Below, piece after piece: positions 24,201-30,789 of a stretch of 64,000 nt of DNA; the first letter of the stretch is position 1; each line of letters begins with the position of its first letter. The notes under the pieces were generated by a model, which ran no database searches, was not told the origin of the DNA, and saw only the letters and a program-made list of their open reading frames with translations. A program made the position numbers and the translations under genes. The DNA is taken from contig NC_015914.1 in NCBI RefSeq assembly GCF_000222485.1, forward strand, positions 620,001 to 684,000, in the 5' to 3' direction. Source of the stretch: Cyclobacterium marinum DSM 745. Its GTDB lineage: Bacteria; Bacteroidota; Bacteroidia; Cytophagales; Cyclobacteriaceae.

Positions 24201-24385
24201 TTTTGGGTAGGTATTTCCAGTATGTTGAACCAACGCCCCCCTCTTTCGAAGTAAACAATATCGCCCGGCTCTAGTCCGGGACTGCCAGAAAGGAAAGTTT
24301 GTAACCTATCGAGGGTAACCCAGGCGGTGGCTTCTGAAGTGCCGTTATTGGCATCATTTCCAGTAGGTGAAATGTAGTAATTCAT
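21209..24385 (-). CDS. Beta-helix (polysaccharide-lyase-like) protein fused to a DUF1320 head-tail connector domain
   Basis: A 1058-residue protein with an unusual domain order. Residues 1-~560 form a right-handed parallel beta-helix of pectate-lyase type: it starts MNYYISPTGNDANNGTSEAT and carries repeated N-x-I/F coils such as HHNIVSNPG and HNSIFRRNTLRNVG. Residues ~580-740 look like a carbohydrate-binding jelly-roll (NPDFEDDTTGTGIYHAG... DLYIDDFEF). Residues ~745-790 form a small beta-sandwich, ~798-870 an InlB-type repeat (TPNTDYTFVEWRKEGQLYSK), and ~873-1058 a DUF1320/Mu gp36 domain (EEITSYLSGRFD; PKLRIDDYDISIRWLEKVAS). The DUF1320 part carries an insert, VKAGDFIHEDGKIWRSLEDQ, similar to a CBM5/12 module. 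It lies between large terminase and portal. The frame is open throughout. Confidence 0.8.
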   Translation of the reverse strand: MNYYISPTGNDANNGTSEATAWVTLDRLQTFLSGSPGLEPGDIVYFERGGRWFNILEIPTQNDGIEGNTVKLQSYGTGETPIISGFKTITGWVDQGNNIWKRTDVSYPDYISLLLIDGTIRPKNISAPLKTTSNGTTTTLISTNLPDYDYSGGEVELVVEKSDFIHDRAYITGKSGNTLTFAEASSYATREQKNFLIQNCIEALTQQGDWMYSPGTNTITIYSEVNPNTLTIQVSVLDYNVHGVANARNEMIGLSFEGANLEGLRMESSNNNVFDSLIFRNQGATGLGLWTSTDVIVRNCTFQDILDIAINQKNASNSLIVEDSLFENIARFFGACGNGDGKGFAVFGSSHNSIFRRNTLRNVGYIPLRYYGDNAEVYQNIIENYCTVKHDGGAIYCYGGSAGSSTFVNRKVHHNIVSNPGVNKRYAIHAFYVDDNSEDIETTYNTFVKNGRSGYFNHNSSGILFNHNIIYSAIYGSVYGHNSGQELIRNNEEKFNTKVLLGKGQHPYFLNSAENDLALFGDIDNNTFVLCGNGAFIVPTEVYISGKRIFQNLTKAQWQALGYDQNSNFLSLEVPEFTIETEGANKFSNPDFEDDTTGTGIYHAGGTAVISHDSTSKISGAGSLKASVTAESTTTTRVELGFSGMGAIDPAKVYILRFKALAPSGHQSLNIYLREQASPYSWLSTEIHAVATDEVQAFEFFFYDLKEADTSSLMIDFQSHQGDLYIDDFEFREVTGQLTDYEEHIKVFSNPTTAPANVALDGTWKTLNDTYPGASIPLQPFESAVLIKEGDGPNPNTFNTTLTVQGQGTAINLTGPGPFSAGKVVNLLATPNTDYTFVEWRKEGQLYSKSANLNVTMTEDIELTAVFAQPIEVNVTVRFLIPSDYTPYIRKEIKEDIFLKQTDVIQKVEMAAQEEITSYLSGRFDTSAIFMTISDYESTRPVKAGDFIHEDGKIWRSLEDQTGVSPSESAASENPTFVLDDPRNPIIVLRMVYITLYHAHKALPGSQIPKLRIDDYDISIRWLEKVASGLLNPLLPVKEEEGNYLVAYGSETRRKVRY

Positions 24386-24421
24386 AGCTTTTTAATTGGT
24401 GTTTAACATTGGTTTAAAAGG

Positions 24422-26035
24422 TTACATTCTCCACCCTTCACGCTGTTCACGGGTATCTTTTAGGCTACCAATAATGGCAGGCTGTGAGGTAAAAACAGCT
24501 TGGTTTAATAGATGAATGCCGCCTTCACATGCATCTGGGCCGTCTTTTTTTGTTTTCTTGGGCGGGTCAAATGCTTCAAATTGGGTCAAAAGGTTGCGCA
24601 TGTGCGGGTTAGTTTGTTCAGCTTTATTAAAGATGTAATTGCCCCGCTGAAATATGCCTTGCATACTTTTTATCCTAAGGTCTTTATCCGGCTTCTTTCG
24701 GGTGTCTCCTATCAGAGGGATTGGGAAGCCTTTCACCTTAGCCGCTGAATCGAAATCTTCATAGAGCAGGTCAAGTAAAAAAACCTCTTCCATGTACCAA
24801 GCGGCTTTGGCGTTTCGTTCTTCTAGCCAGCGGTAAAGGTCATAATGCCATTCTACCATCTCCATTCTTGTAGCAGGGCCGCAATAGGTTTTATAGTTGC
24901 GGTATTGACCACCTACCAACCCTTGTAGAATTAAAGCCTTACTATCTGATGTTCCGGTATTCTTAAAACCACCATCGAGGTAAGCAATCAAATTTGAAAC
25001 ATTGCCCACAGGTGGAAGCTTTTCAAATCTCCACCATTCCTTTAGGAAGATTTTCCCCTCTGTGATAGGATTGTTCATGTATTCAGATTCGAAAGCAGCA
25101 TAACCGCTATCTATCTCTATTTGCAAGATGTCATCAGGGGTATACTTTTCAGGCCAATTGGGATTGCCGTATTTGTCCCGGATAGGAACATCCATGATAA
25201 AGTATTCAATAGCAGCTGCACCGGTAAGTTTTCGGTTTAGCTTCTTTTGAAGCACTTTCATTTTCTCTTCAGCTTCGAGCCACTTGGCAGCAAGCTTGGC
25301 CGTTACTGATTTTTCATGTATCAGGTTGTTTGCTTGTATTACCCGCCCTTGACCCTTGTCCATGGTGGGGACTAATGAGCGGGTTATCCAGTTAACCAGC
25401 TTGTCAACCCGGCTTTCATTCTGTACCATTTCATCGTCGTCAACATCGTCAATTACGATTAAATCAGGTCTGAAAGCCCCTTTCCTAAGTCCACGGGGTT
25501 TTTGTCCTATACCCAGGGCAAAATGAGCGCAACCGTCTTTAGTTGTAAAGTTACCTTCCTGCCAGGTTCCCATTTGGTACTGTTCACCCCAGTCTGCTAT
25601 ATACCTTTGATTGAATTGTAATTCTGCCTGAAGGTCACCAAGCAGGTTGTCTGCTGCATCATTATTGGCCCCTACCAGCACCATTGTATTGTAACCTTTC
25701 TTTGGCTGAATCTTTAGCCACATGGGAATGATAATGTCAGAATGAACAGACTTGGCCCCGCCCCTGAATACCCTGTATTGCGCCCTGATATTAGGGCTAT
25801 TCTTTACCTTATTGGCAAACTTGATATGGAAATCAGCTGACTTGCATTTTGCGTAATGTGGAAAGTACTCTGTGACGAAATAGTCATAATCTGAAATGGC
25901 CCGTTTCTTTCGCTTGTCCTTATCTCCTTCAGATTCATTGGCCATTGCCGGGGTAGCGTTCATTACCCTTGTGCAGTGTTCCTGCCAGTCCTGAAGGCTT
26001 CGCTTTTCCTGTGTGGTAAGGTGTGTTTGCTTCAT
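24422..26035 (-). CDS. Terminase large subunit (Mu gp28-like)
   Basis: The 537-residue packaging motor and nuclease. The ATPase part has an atypical Walker A (RVFRGGAKSVHSD, ~100) and Walker B LIVIDDVDDDEMV (~205), followed by a coupling motif region (GRVIQANNLIHEKS). The C-terminal nuclease has acidic residues in NLIAYLDGGFK (~355), VFLLDLLYEDFD (~425) and DGPDACEGGIHLL (~505). Headful packaging with host ends is expected for Mu-like phages. It overlaps the small subunit gene by one base at 26035. Confidence 0.88.
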   Translation of the reverse strand: MKQTHLTTQEKRSLQDWQEHCTRVMNATPAMANESEGDKDKRKKRAISDYDYFVTEYFPHYAKCKSADFHIKFANKVKNSPNIRAQYRVFRGGAKSVHSDIIIPMWLKIQPKKGYNTMVLVGANNDAADNLLGDLQAELQFNQRYIADWGEQYQMGTWQEGNFTTKDGCAHFALGIGQKPRGLRKGAFRPDLIVIDDVDDDEMVQNESRVDKLVNWITRSLVPTMDKGQGRVIQANNLIHEKSVTAKLAAKWLEAEEKMKVLQKKLNRKLTGAAAIEYFIMDVPIRDKYGNPNWPEKYTPDDILQIEIDSGYAAFESEYMNNPITEGKIFLKEWWRFEKLPPVGNVSNLIAYLDGGFKNTGTSDSKALILQGLVGGQYRNYKTYCGPATRMEMVEWHYDLYRWLEERNAKAAWYMEEVFLLDLLYEDFDSAAKVKGFPIPLIGDTRKKPDKDLRIKSMQGIFQRGNYIFNKAEQTNPHMRNLLTQFEAFDPPKKTKKDGPDACEGGIHLLNQAVFTSQPAIIGSLKDTREQREGWRM

Positions 26036-26472
26036 TATTCTGCGTGGTTACGAATGAAATTAGACTGGTAAGGAATGAAGCGTTTGGCCAATTCGAAGTC
26101 TTCACGGATAAGGAAATCATTGAATTCCTTGAATACCTGAATGTATAGTGAAAGGTTAATTTTCTTGTCCAGCTTTTCCACTGCCATGGCTATTTTTAAA
26201 ATGCTGTCAGTCTCTTTACTGTTAAGCGGGCGGTTCTCTTCCCTTGCAGCCTCTTCCAGTTGGTTGACTTGTGAAAGCAGGTTACTTACCAGCTTGTCCC
26301 TGGTCACTGTCTTGTGATCCCTGATTTTTTTCCAATCACCGGCTTGCACCCAGCGGGAAATAGTGTTTTCGGGAGTGTCTAGTAAATCTGCTATTTCCTT
26401 TTGGCTGTAGAAATTAAAGAAGTATGATTCAGCCAGTATTTTGCGCTTTTTAAGTGGAATAGGATTGGCCAT
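26035..26472 (-). CDS. Terminase small subunit-like DNA-binding protein
   Basis: A 145-residue protein with an N-terminal helix-turn-helix, YSQKEIADLLDTPENTISRW, and a helical C-terminal half suited to oligomer formation. It is the first gene of the leftward head operon, one-base overlap with the large subunit, the usual terminase pair arrangement. Mu uses gp27 (DUF1804) in this place. It probably recognises phage DNA for packaging. Confidence 0.75.
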   Translation of the reverse strand: MANPIPLKKRKILAESYFFNFYSQKEIADLLDTPENTISRWVQAGDWKKIRDHKTVTRDKLVSNLLSQVNQLEEAAREENRPLNSKETDSILKIAMAVEKLDKKINLSLYIQVFKEFNDFLIREDFELAKRFIPYQSNFIRNHAE

Positions 26473-26488
26473 TTGCTTTTGTTTTTCT

Positions 26489-26519
26489 CAAAAGTGATTG
26501 GTTTTAACGGCCTTATCAA
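26489..26519 (-). promoter_or_regulatory. Predicted promoter of the leftward head operon
   Basis: Read on the - strand: TTGAT (26519-26515), 17 bases, then TCACTTTTG (26497-26489) followed by AGAAAAA. The same elements with identical 17-base spacing stand before the divergent late operon. CACTTTTG resembles the Bacteroidota -7 element TAnnTTTG. The small-terminase ATG lies 17 bases past the element. Confidence 0.55.
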
Positions 26520-26590
26520 GGTGTAAAATTGCTAAGTAGATGAAATTATGTAAGGGTTACGACTTCTTTCGTAATTAGAAAAATAGGTGC

Positions 26591-26621
26591 TTGATTGATG
26601 GATAAAAAGCTTTCACTTTTG
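26591..26621 (+). promoter_or_regulatory. Predicted promoter of the rightward late operon
   Basis: TTGAT (26591-26595), 17 bases, TCACTTTTG (26613-26621), followed by GGAAAAA. It matches the divergent promoter in sequence and spacing, 22 bases before the protease/scaffold ATG. The shared downstream GAAAAA tract could also be part of an activator site. Confidence 0.55.
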
Positions 26622-26643
26622 GGAAAAAGCAATCAGAAAGCTT

Positions 26644-27708
26644 ATGAATTTACACCCCGTTATAATATGTAGTAATAAGGTTAATAGGTATGGGTTCCGT
26701 GTCTTGGCTTCAGGCATAGAGCTTGGCATGTATGAAAAGAACCCTATACTACTCTATGCCCATCAAAGGCCAAACAGGGATAACCCAAACATTACCCCAG
26801 TGGGTAAGATGCATAACATTCACCTTAATGAAGCCAATGAATTGGTTGGTGAAATGGAGTTTGACCAGGACGATGAATTTGCCATCAAGCTAGAAAAGAA
26901 GTGGGAAAAGGGTATGTTAAATGCTGTTTCCCTCAAAGCTGAAATGGTAGAAGTATCAGACGACCCACAATATTTACTACCAGGCCAAAAACTCCCTACC
27001 CTTACCAAATCACTATTAGAGGAAATTTCCATAGAGCCGGTACCGGGTGACAGTGAGGCTGTGGCCCTTAGACTACATTATAAAGGTGAATCACCTACAG
27101 TAATAAGTCTTTCTGATGACAATAATCCTGATTTAGAAAAATTATTTCCATCCATCAATAAAAATCAAACTGACATGAAAATTATTGCACTGGCTTTCAA
27201 AGGCCAAAAACACGTGACATTGGCAAGCGGTGCCAGTGAGGAAGACATTGCCAACGCTGTGACTGACCTTGTAGCTAAAGTAAACACCTTGGAAGCCGAC
27301 AAAGTAAGCTTATCAGCCGACCTTCAGGCTAAAACAGACTTAGCCACCCAGCTTCAAGAAAAGCTTAAAACGGTGAAGCTATCGGCCATCAATGAAAAAG
27401 CTGAAGCCCTGGTCAATGCAGCCGGGCCAAGTGGGAGTAAGAAACTTACCGCTGAAGAAATGCCGGAATACATTGAATTGGCTAAGACCAACTATGATGC
27501 TGTGAAAAACATCCTGGACAAAAGGAAAGGGTTTAGCTCTGTGGCTGATCACTTAAACCAAAAGGCTGAAGGTAACGGCGGTAAATACGCTGAATTGTCC
27601 TTTAGGGAGATAGAAAAGCAAGGCAAGGCCGCTGATCTAAAAGCCACTGACCCGGAACTTTTTAAGGAAAAGTATAAAGCGCAATACGGGGTAGACTACA
27701 AAGGATAG
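26644..27708 (+). CDS. Prohead protease fused to scaffold
   Basis: A 354-residue protein. Residues 1-~155 look like an HK97/Mu-type prohead protease: VNRYGFRVLASGIELGMYEK, a His in ILLYAHQRPNRDNPN, and a Ser in MLNAVSLKAEMVEV followed by EISIEPVPGD, the usual catalytic neighbourhood. The remainder is a long charged coiled coil (NTLEADKVSLSADLQAKTDL) ending in a basic helix, as expected for an internal scaffold. Protease-scaffold fusions (Mu gpI/Z) assemble the prohead and then degrade themselves. First gene of the late operon. Confidence 0.75.
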   Translation: MNLHPVIICSNKVNRYGFRVLASGIELGMYEKNPILLYAHQRPNRDNPNITPVGKMHNIHLNEANELVGEMEFDQDDEFAIKLEKKWEKGMLNAVSLKAEMVEVSDDPQYLLPGQKLPTLTKSLLEEISIEPVPGDSEAVALRLHYKGESPTVISLSDDNNPDLEKLFPSINKNQTDMKIIALAFKGQKHVTLASGASEEDIANAVTDLVAKVNTLEADKVSLSADLQAKTDLATQLQEKLKTVKLSAINEKAEALVNAAGPSGSKKLTAEEMPEYIELAKTNYDAVKNILDKRKGFSSVADHLNQKAEGNGGKYAELSFREIEKQGKAADLKATDPELFKEKYKAQYGVDYKG

Positions 27709-27769
27709 GCTAGCCTTCAGTAATCATTCAAAAACGTAATCAATCTATTATTTAACAACCATAATAATT

Positions 27770-28879
27770 ATGAAAGTGCTTAAAAGAATCAAGTGGGGTG
27801 CAGTCCTCTTTAATTTGTTAATGGCCCTAATGATGGGCGTAGCAGGTCAGGCCCTAGGGCTAAATGCCTATGCAGTGGCAGGAACGGTGTTCACCGCTGG
27901 AATGGTGATGCCAAAGGAAATCAAAATGGCTTTCCCTATGGCCGTACAGGTGGAAATGTGGCAAAGTGACTTTATAGAAAATCTATTTAGTGACAACCCG
28001 TTTATGAATTATTCATTCAATGGGGACGAATATGTATTGAAGGGTAAGGTTGTGCATATACCGGTGGTAGGGGCAAAGCCAACCATCACTAAAAATAATA
28101 CTTCATGGCCTCTTACTGTTACCCAAAGAGCGGACAGTGATATAGTTTACGCTATCGATGTTTACAGTACCGGGGCAATTCATATAGTGGATGCAGACAA
28201 AGTAGAATTGTCTTATGATAAGCGACAATCTGTAATAGAAGAAGAATCATCAGCCCTTAATGAAACTGCTGGAGACTGGATGTTAAGGGATTGGTTTAGC
28301 AAAACCATCAATGGTGATACTGTAACAGGGCAAATAATCCGTACCACCGGCGGGGCTGATGCTACAGCTGTAGCGGCACACTTGCCAAGTGCTACAGGTA
28401 ACCGCTTGAAATTTGTAAAAGCTGACCTGAAGGCAGCTTCTGTACTAATGAACAAAGCTAAGATTTCTAAAAAAGACAGGTATGCCATCTTTGATAGTGA
28501 AATGATCAGCCAACTACAGGATGATCCTGATTTGATCAAACGAGATGGTGTAAACGGCGGTGAAGTGAACCTTAAAGAAGGGGTGATCATGAAGCTTTAT
28601 GGATTTAATATCATGGAAAGGGCTGAAGTGTTGCGTTTCACTAATGCGGCAACCCCTGTGGTAGTTGATCCAGGTGCAGCGGGCGCAACCACTCATAATG
28701 CGGGTGTGCTTTGCTGGCAGAAAAACGCCGTAGAAAAAGCCCTTGGTGAAGTTAAGTTCTTTGAAAACGTGGACGATGCGACCTATCAAGGTGATGTATA
28801 TAGTGCATTACTTAGAGTAGGTGGAAGGATCAGAAGAGCAGCGGGCGTGGTGGCCATTGTACAGGCGGCTACATCTTAA
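27770..28879 (+). CDS. Major capsid protein
   Basis: A 369-residue protein following the protease/scaffold gene. The body has capsid-like features: EMWQSDFIENLFSDNPFMNY, the strand-rich HIPVVGAKPTITKNNTSWPL, a spine helix region with LKAASVLMNKAKISKKDRYA, and the P-domain end RVGGRIRRAAGVVAIVQA. Unusually, the first ~45 residues are a strongly hydrophobic stretch (WGAVLFNLLMALMMGVAGQA, then AYAVAGTVFTAGMVM). That stretch might be a propeptide removed during maturation. A hairpin follows the gene. Confidence 0.8.
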   Translation: MKVLKRIKWGAVLFNLLMALMMGVAGQALGLNAYAVAGTVFTAGMVMPKEIKMAFPMAVQVEMWQSDFIENLFSDNPFMNYSFNGDEYVLKGKVVHIPVVGAKPTITKNNTSWPLTVTQRADSDIVYAIDVYSTGAIHIVDADKVELSYDKRQSVIEEESSALNETAGDWMLRDWFSKTINGDTVTGQIIRTTGGADATAVAAHLPSATGNRLKFVKADLKAASVLMNKAKISKKDRYAIFDSEMISQLQDDPDLIKRDGVNGGEVNLKEGVIMKLYGFNIMERAEVLRFTNAATPVVVDPGAAGATTHNAGVLCWQKNAVEKALGEVKFFENVDDATYQGDVYSALLRVGGRIRRAAGVVAIVQAATS

Positions 28880-28883
28880 GCCA

Positions 28884-28909
28884 ATCAGGGAGGGTAAAAG
28901 CTCCCTGAT
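28884..28909 (+). terminator. Hairpin after the capsid gene
   Basis: ATCAGGGAG (28884-28892) pairs with CTCCCTGAT (28901-28909). Followed by only a short T-rich stretch, so it is probably a partial terminator or RNA-stabilising hairpin that keeps capsid mRNA abundant relative to the lysis and tail genes. Confidence 0.5.
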
Positions 28910-28953
28910 ATTACCTTTTAAATAAAACAGCAAACGACAAAACCAATAGATAG

Positions 28954-29187
28954 ATGCAAGTTGATTTAGGACAGAAAGTAGGGACGGCCATAGCCTCTTT
29001 AGGTAGCTTCGTCACGGCCTATGTAGCCAGTGAACAATTAATAAATGAGCTGATTCGCCTACTTTCTTCCTCTATCATTGCTGCCCTGGGTGCCTTGATT
29101 GGATTCTTTGTAACAAAGGCACTAAGGAAGTGGGAAAAGAGAATAGAGGAAAGAAACAAATTGAAACCACCCTGTGAAGACTTATAA
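28954..29187 (+). CDS. Putative holin
   Basis: A 77-residue membrane protein with two apolar stretches (VGTAIASLGSFVTAYVASEQ and SSSIIAALGALIGFFVTKAL) and a charged C-terminal tail (RKWEKRIEERNKLKPPCEDL). Size, topology and position directly before the endolysin gene fit a class II holin, which would open the inner membrane for lysis. Sequence identity to a named family was not recognised. Confidence 0.6.
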   Translation: MQVDLGQKVGTAIASLGSFVTAYVASEQLINELIRLLSSSIIAALGALIGFFVTKALRKWEKRIEERNKLKPPCEDL

Positions 29188-29188
29188 T

Positions 29189-29779
29189 ATGACTGACTTT
29201 GAAATAGCTTATAATAAAGTGATGGGCCATGAAGGCGGTTATCATGCCGGTACGGGTGCTAACGCTGCTGATAGAGGCGGTGAAACTTACAAGGGCATTG
29301 CAAGGCGGTTTCATGCAAAATGGAATGGCTGGGAAATTATAGACGGCTTGAAAAAAGAATCTAATTTCCCACGCAATCTAAAGCAGCATAGCCAGCTTCA
29401 AGGATCGGTAAATGATTTCTATAAAGAACACTTTTGGGAGACTAACAAGCTAGGAAGCTTACGTTTTCAGCAACTGAAAAACAAGCTTTTTGACATTGGG
29501 GTAAATATGGGGAAAGCCACAGCGGCAACATTCCTCCAACGTGGGTTTAATTACCTATGCAGGGGCAATACGGCCTCTAAATTAAAGGTGGATGCAGTAA
29601 TAGGTGCTATTACTATAAGCCGTATTAACCAACTGAATGACAATGATGCCAGGCACCTTTATAACCTACTGAACATACAGCAGGGGCGGCACTATCTGAA
29701 CATCCTTGACAATGATAGCAGTCAGGAAGCTTTTACCCGAGGGTGGATAGACCGACTTAATTTAATCAATCAATCTTAA
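29189..29779 (+). CDS. Endolysin, glycosyl hydrolase family 108 (N-acetylmuramidase)
   Basis: A 196-residue endolysin that cuts peptidoglycan. The N-terminal domain has the GH108 catalytic signature EIAYNKVMGHEGGYHAG with Glu in HEGGY and the following DRGGETYKGIARRFH. The C-terminal peptidoglycan-binding part contains KLFDIGVNMGKATAATFLQR and DAVIGAITISRINQL. The ATG at 29189 is preferred over a GTG at 29174 that overlaps the holin-like gene. No signal peptide, consistent with holin-dependent release. Confidence 0.88.
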   Translation: MTDFEIAYNKVMGHEGGYHAGTGANAADRGGETYKGIARRFHAKWNGWEIIDGLKKESNFPRNLKQHSQLQGSVNDFYKEHFWETNKLGSLRFQQLKNKLFDIGVNMGKATAATFLQRGFNYLCRGNTASKLKVDAVIGAITISRINQLNDNDARHLYNLLNIQQGRHYLNILDNDSSQEAFTRGWIDRLNLINQS

Positions 29780-29789
29780 AAATAGGACA

Positions 29790-30059
29790 ATGCAGGAAAA
29801 GAAGAAATTTAATGAAACTACTGTAGGCAAAGTTTTAGGCGGGGTGCTACGTGGAGCAGTGAGGGAATTGCCATTGGTGGGCGGTGTGATTGATAATATA
29901 CAATCACCCGAAGGTGGTACAGGTAGGATCAAAGCCAGTGAACTAACCGGGCAAATTATAGCGGGCGGTATCATCTTAATTTCATTGCTTCGCGGCCTTG
30001 GGATCATAGAGCAGACGGCATTTGATGTAATCATAGGGATATTAACCGCAATGCTATAG
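29790..30059 (+). CDS. Small membrane protein of the lysis cassette
   Basis: An 89-residue protein starting MQEKKKFNETTVGKVLGGVL. The soluble N-terminal part contains glycine-rich turns; the C-terminus is hydrophobic with two short apolar segments (TGQIIAGGIILISLLRGLGI and FDVIIGILTAML). It follows the endolysin by 10 bp, so a second holin, antiholin or pinholin role is likely; no spanin lipobox is present. Confidence 0.5.
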   Translation: MQEKKKFNETTVGKVLGGVLRGAVRELPLVGGVIDNIQSPEGGTGRIKASELTGQIIAGGIILISLLRGLGIIEQTAFDVIIGILTAML

Positions 30060-30061
30060 CC

Positions 30062-30640
30062 ATGATCAAACGACTTGCATCTAAACTGATTGAATGGCTT
30101 ACCCCTATTGCCTATGAAGCCTTAACGCTTGATAAGGTAAATAGAAAACTAATCCAACCATTACCCGGCTTGCCGGGCTACTATAAGTTTACCGCCCCTG
30201 CTGATATGCCACAGGGGCGGTTTATCCATTACTTACACCTGACCAAAAGGCTTGATTTGAATGTGGATGAAGACCTATTAAACACCTATTTAGATGCCTT
30301 TACAAAGGCGTTTGAAAGTGGTGATTCAGGAAAGTTCAATGGGTTGGTGTTTATGCTTAGGGACACTTTGGCAAATGTGACCCCTATAGAAACTTACTAT
30401 TGGATAGCGGCCCTTTTGTATTTCGATAAGACCGAAGACCTAACCACTTTTGATTTTGATTATAACCAAAAGAAAGTGGCTTATTTCAAAAGTTTACCCA
30501 ATCAGACTTTTTTTTTGGCCACGCTCATAAAGAACTGTCAGGGTATTGGCGAAGCATCACTGCCAGACATAGAAGCCTTTTTGAAAGAAAGTCAAGTGAA
30601 GGCCGAAAGTTACAAGCGGATTCTTACCACAGCGACATAA
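30062..30640 (+). CDS. Tail assembly chaperone, short form (G-like)
   Basis: A 192-residue protein directly upstream of the tape measure gene, the standard place for tail assembly chaperones. The N-terminus MIKRLASKLIEWLTPIAYEA and central LPGYYKFTAPADMPQGRFIH are conserved-looking; the C-terminus is helical. A run of nine T (30508-30516), read as ACT TTT TTT TTG, contains the -1 slippery heptamer T TTT TTT. The -1 frame from there is open to 30789. This is the pattern of G/GT chaperones, in which a minor frameshifted product binds the tape measure. Confidence 0.6.
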   Translation: MIKRLASKLIEWLTPIAYEALTLDKVNRKLIQPLPGLPGYYKFTAPADMPQGRFIHYLHLTKRLDLNVDEDLLNTYLDAFTKAFESGDSGKFNGLVFMLRDTLANVTPIETYYWIAALLYFDKTEDLTTFDFDYNQKKVAYFKSLPNQTFFLATLIKNCQGIGEASLPDIEAFLKESQVKAESYKRILTTAT

Positions 30641-30789
30641 TCAAAACGCTGAATGAGCATGAATTTATAACCCTTCAGTACTGCGAGGGTAACGAACTGG
30701 CAGCAAAGGAAATGACCAACGGGACTACAGAAAGTTATTACCGCTGGCTGGAAGTAAAGACCAAACTACACCGAAAGAAAAATGGCTAA
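30508..30789 (+). CDS. -1 frameshift extension of the tail assembly chaperone (GT-like)
   Basis: The -1 frame after the T9 slip site has no stop for ~90 codons and ends TAA inside the tape measure start (ATGGCTAA). Its last ~55 residues look like real protein (DIIKTLNEHEFITLQYCEGN, ESYYRWLEVKTKLHRKKNG) while it has no plausible start codon of its own before 30709. Slipping would give a product of ~240 residues. An alternative is a second slip site nearer the stop of the short form. Marked as the T-domain by analogy with lambda gpG/gpGT. Confidence 0.55.
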   Translation, partial: FFFGHAHKELSGYWRSITARHRSLFERKSSEGRKLQADSYHSDIIKTLNEHEFITLQYCEGNELAAKEMTNGTTESYYRWLEVKTKLHRKKNG

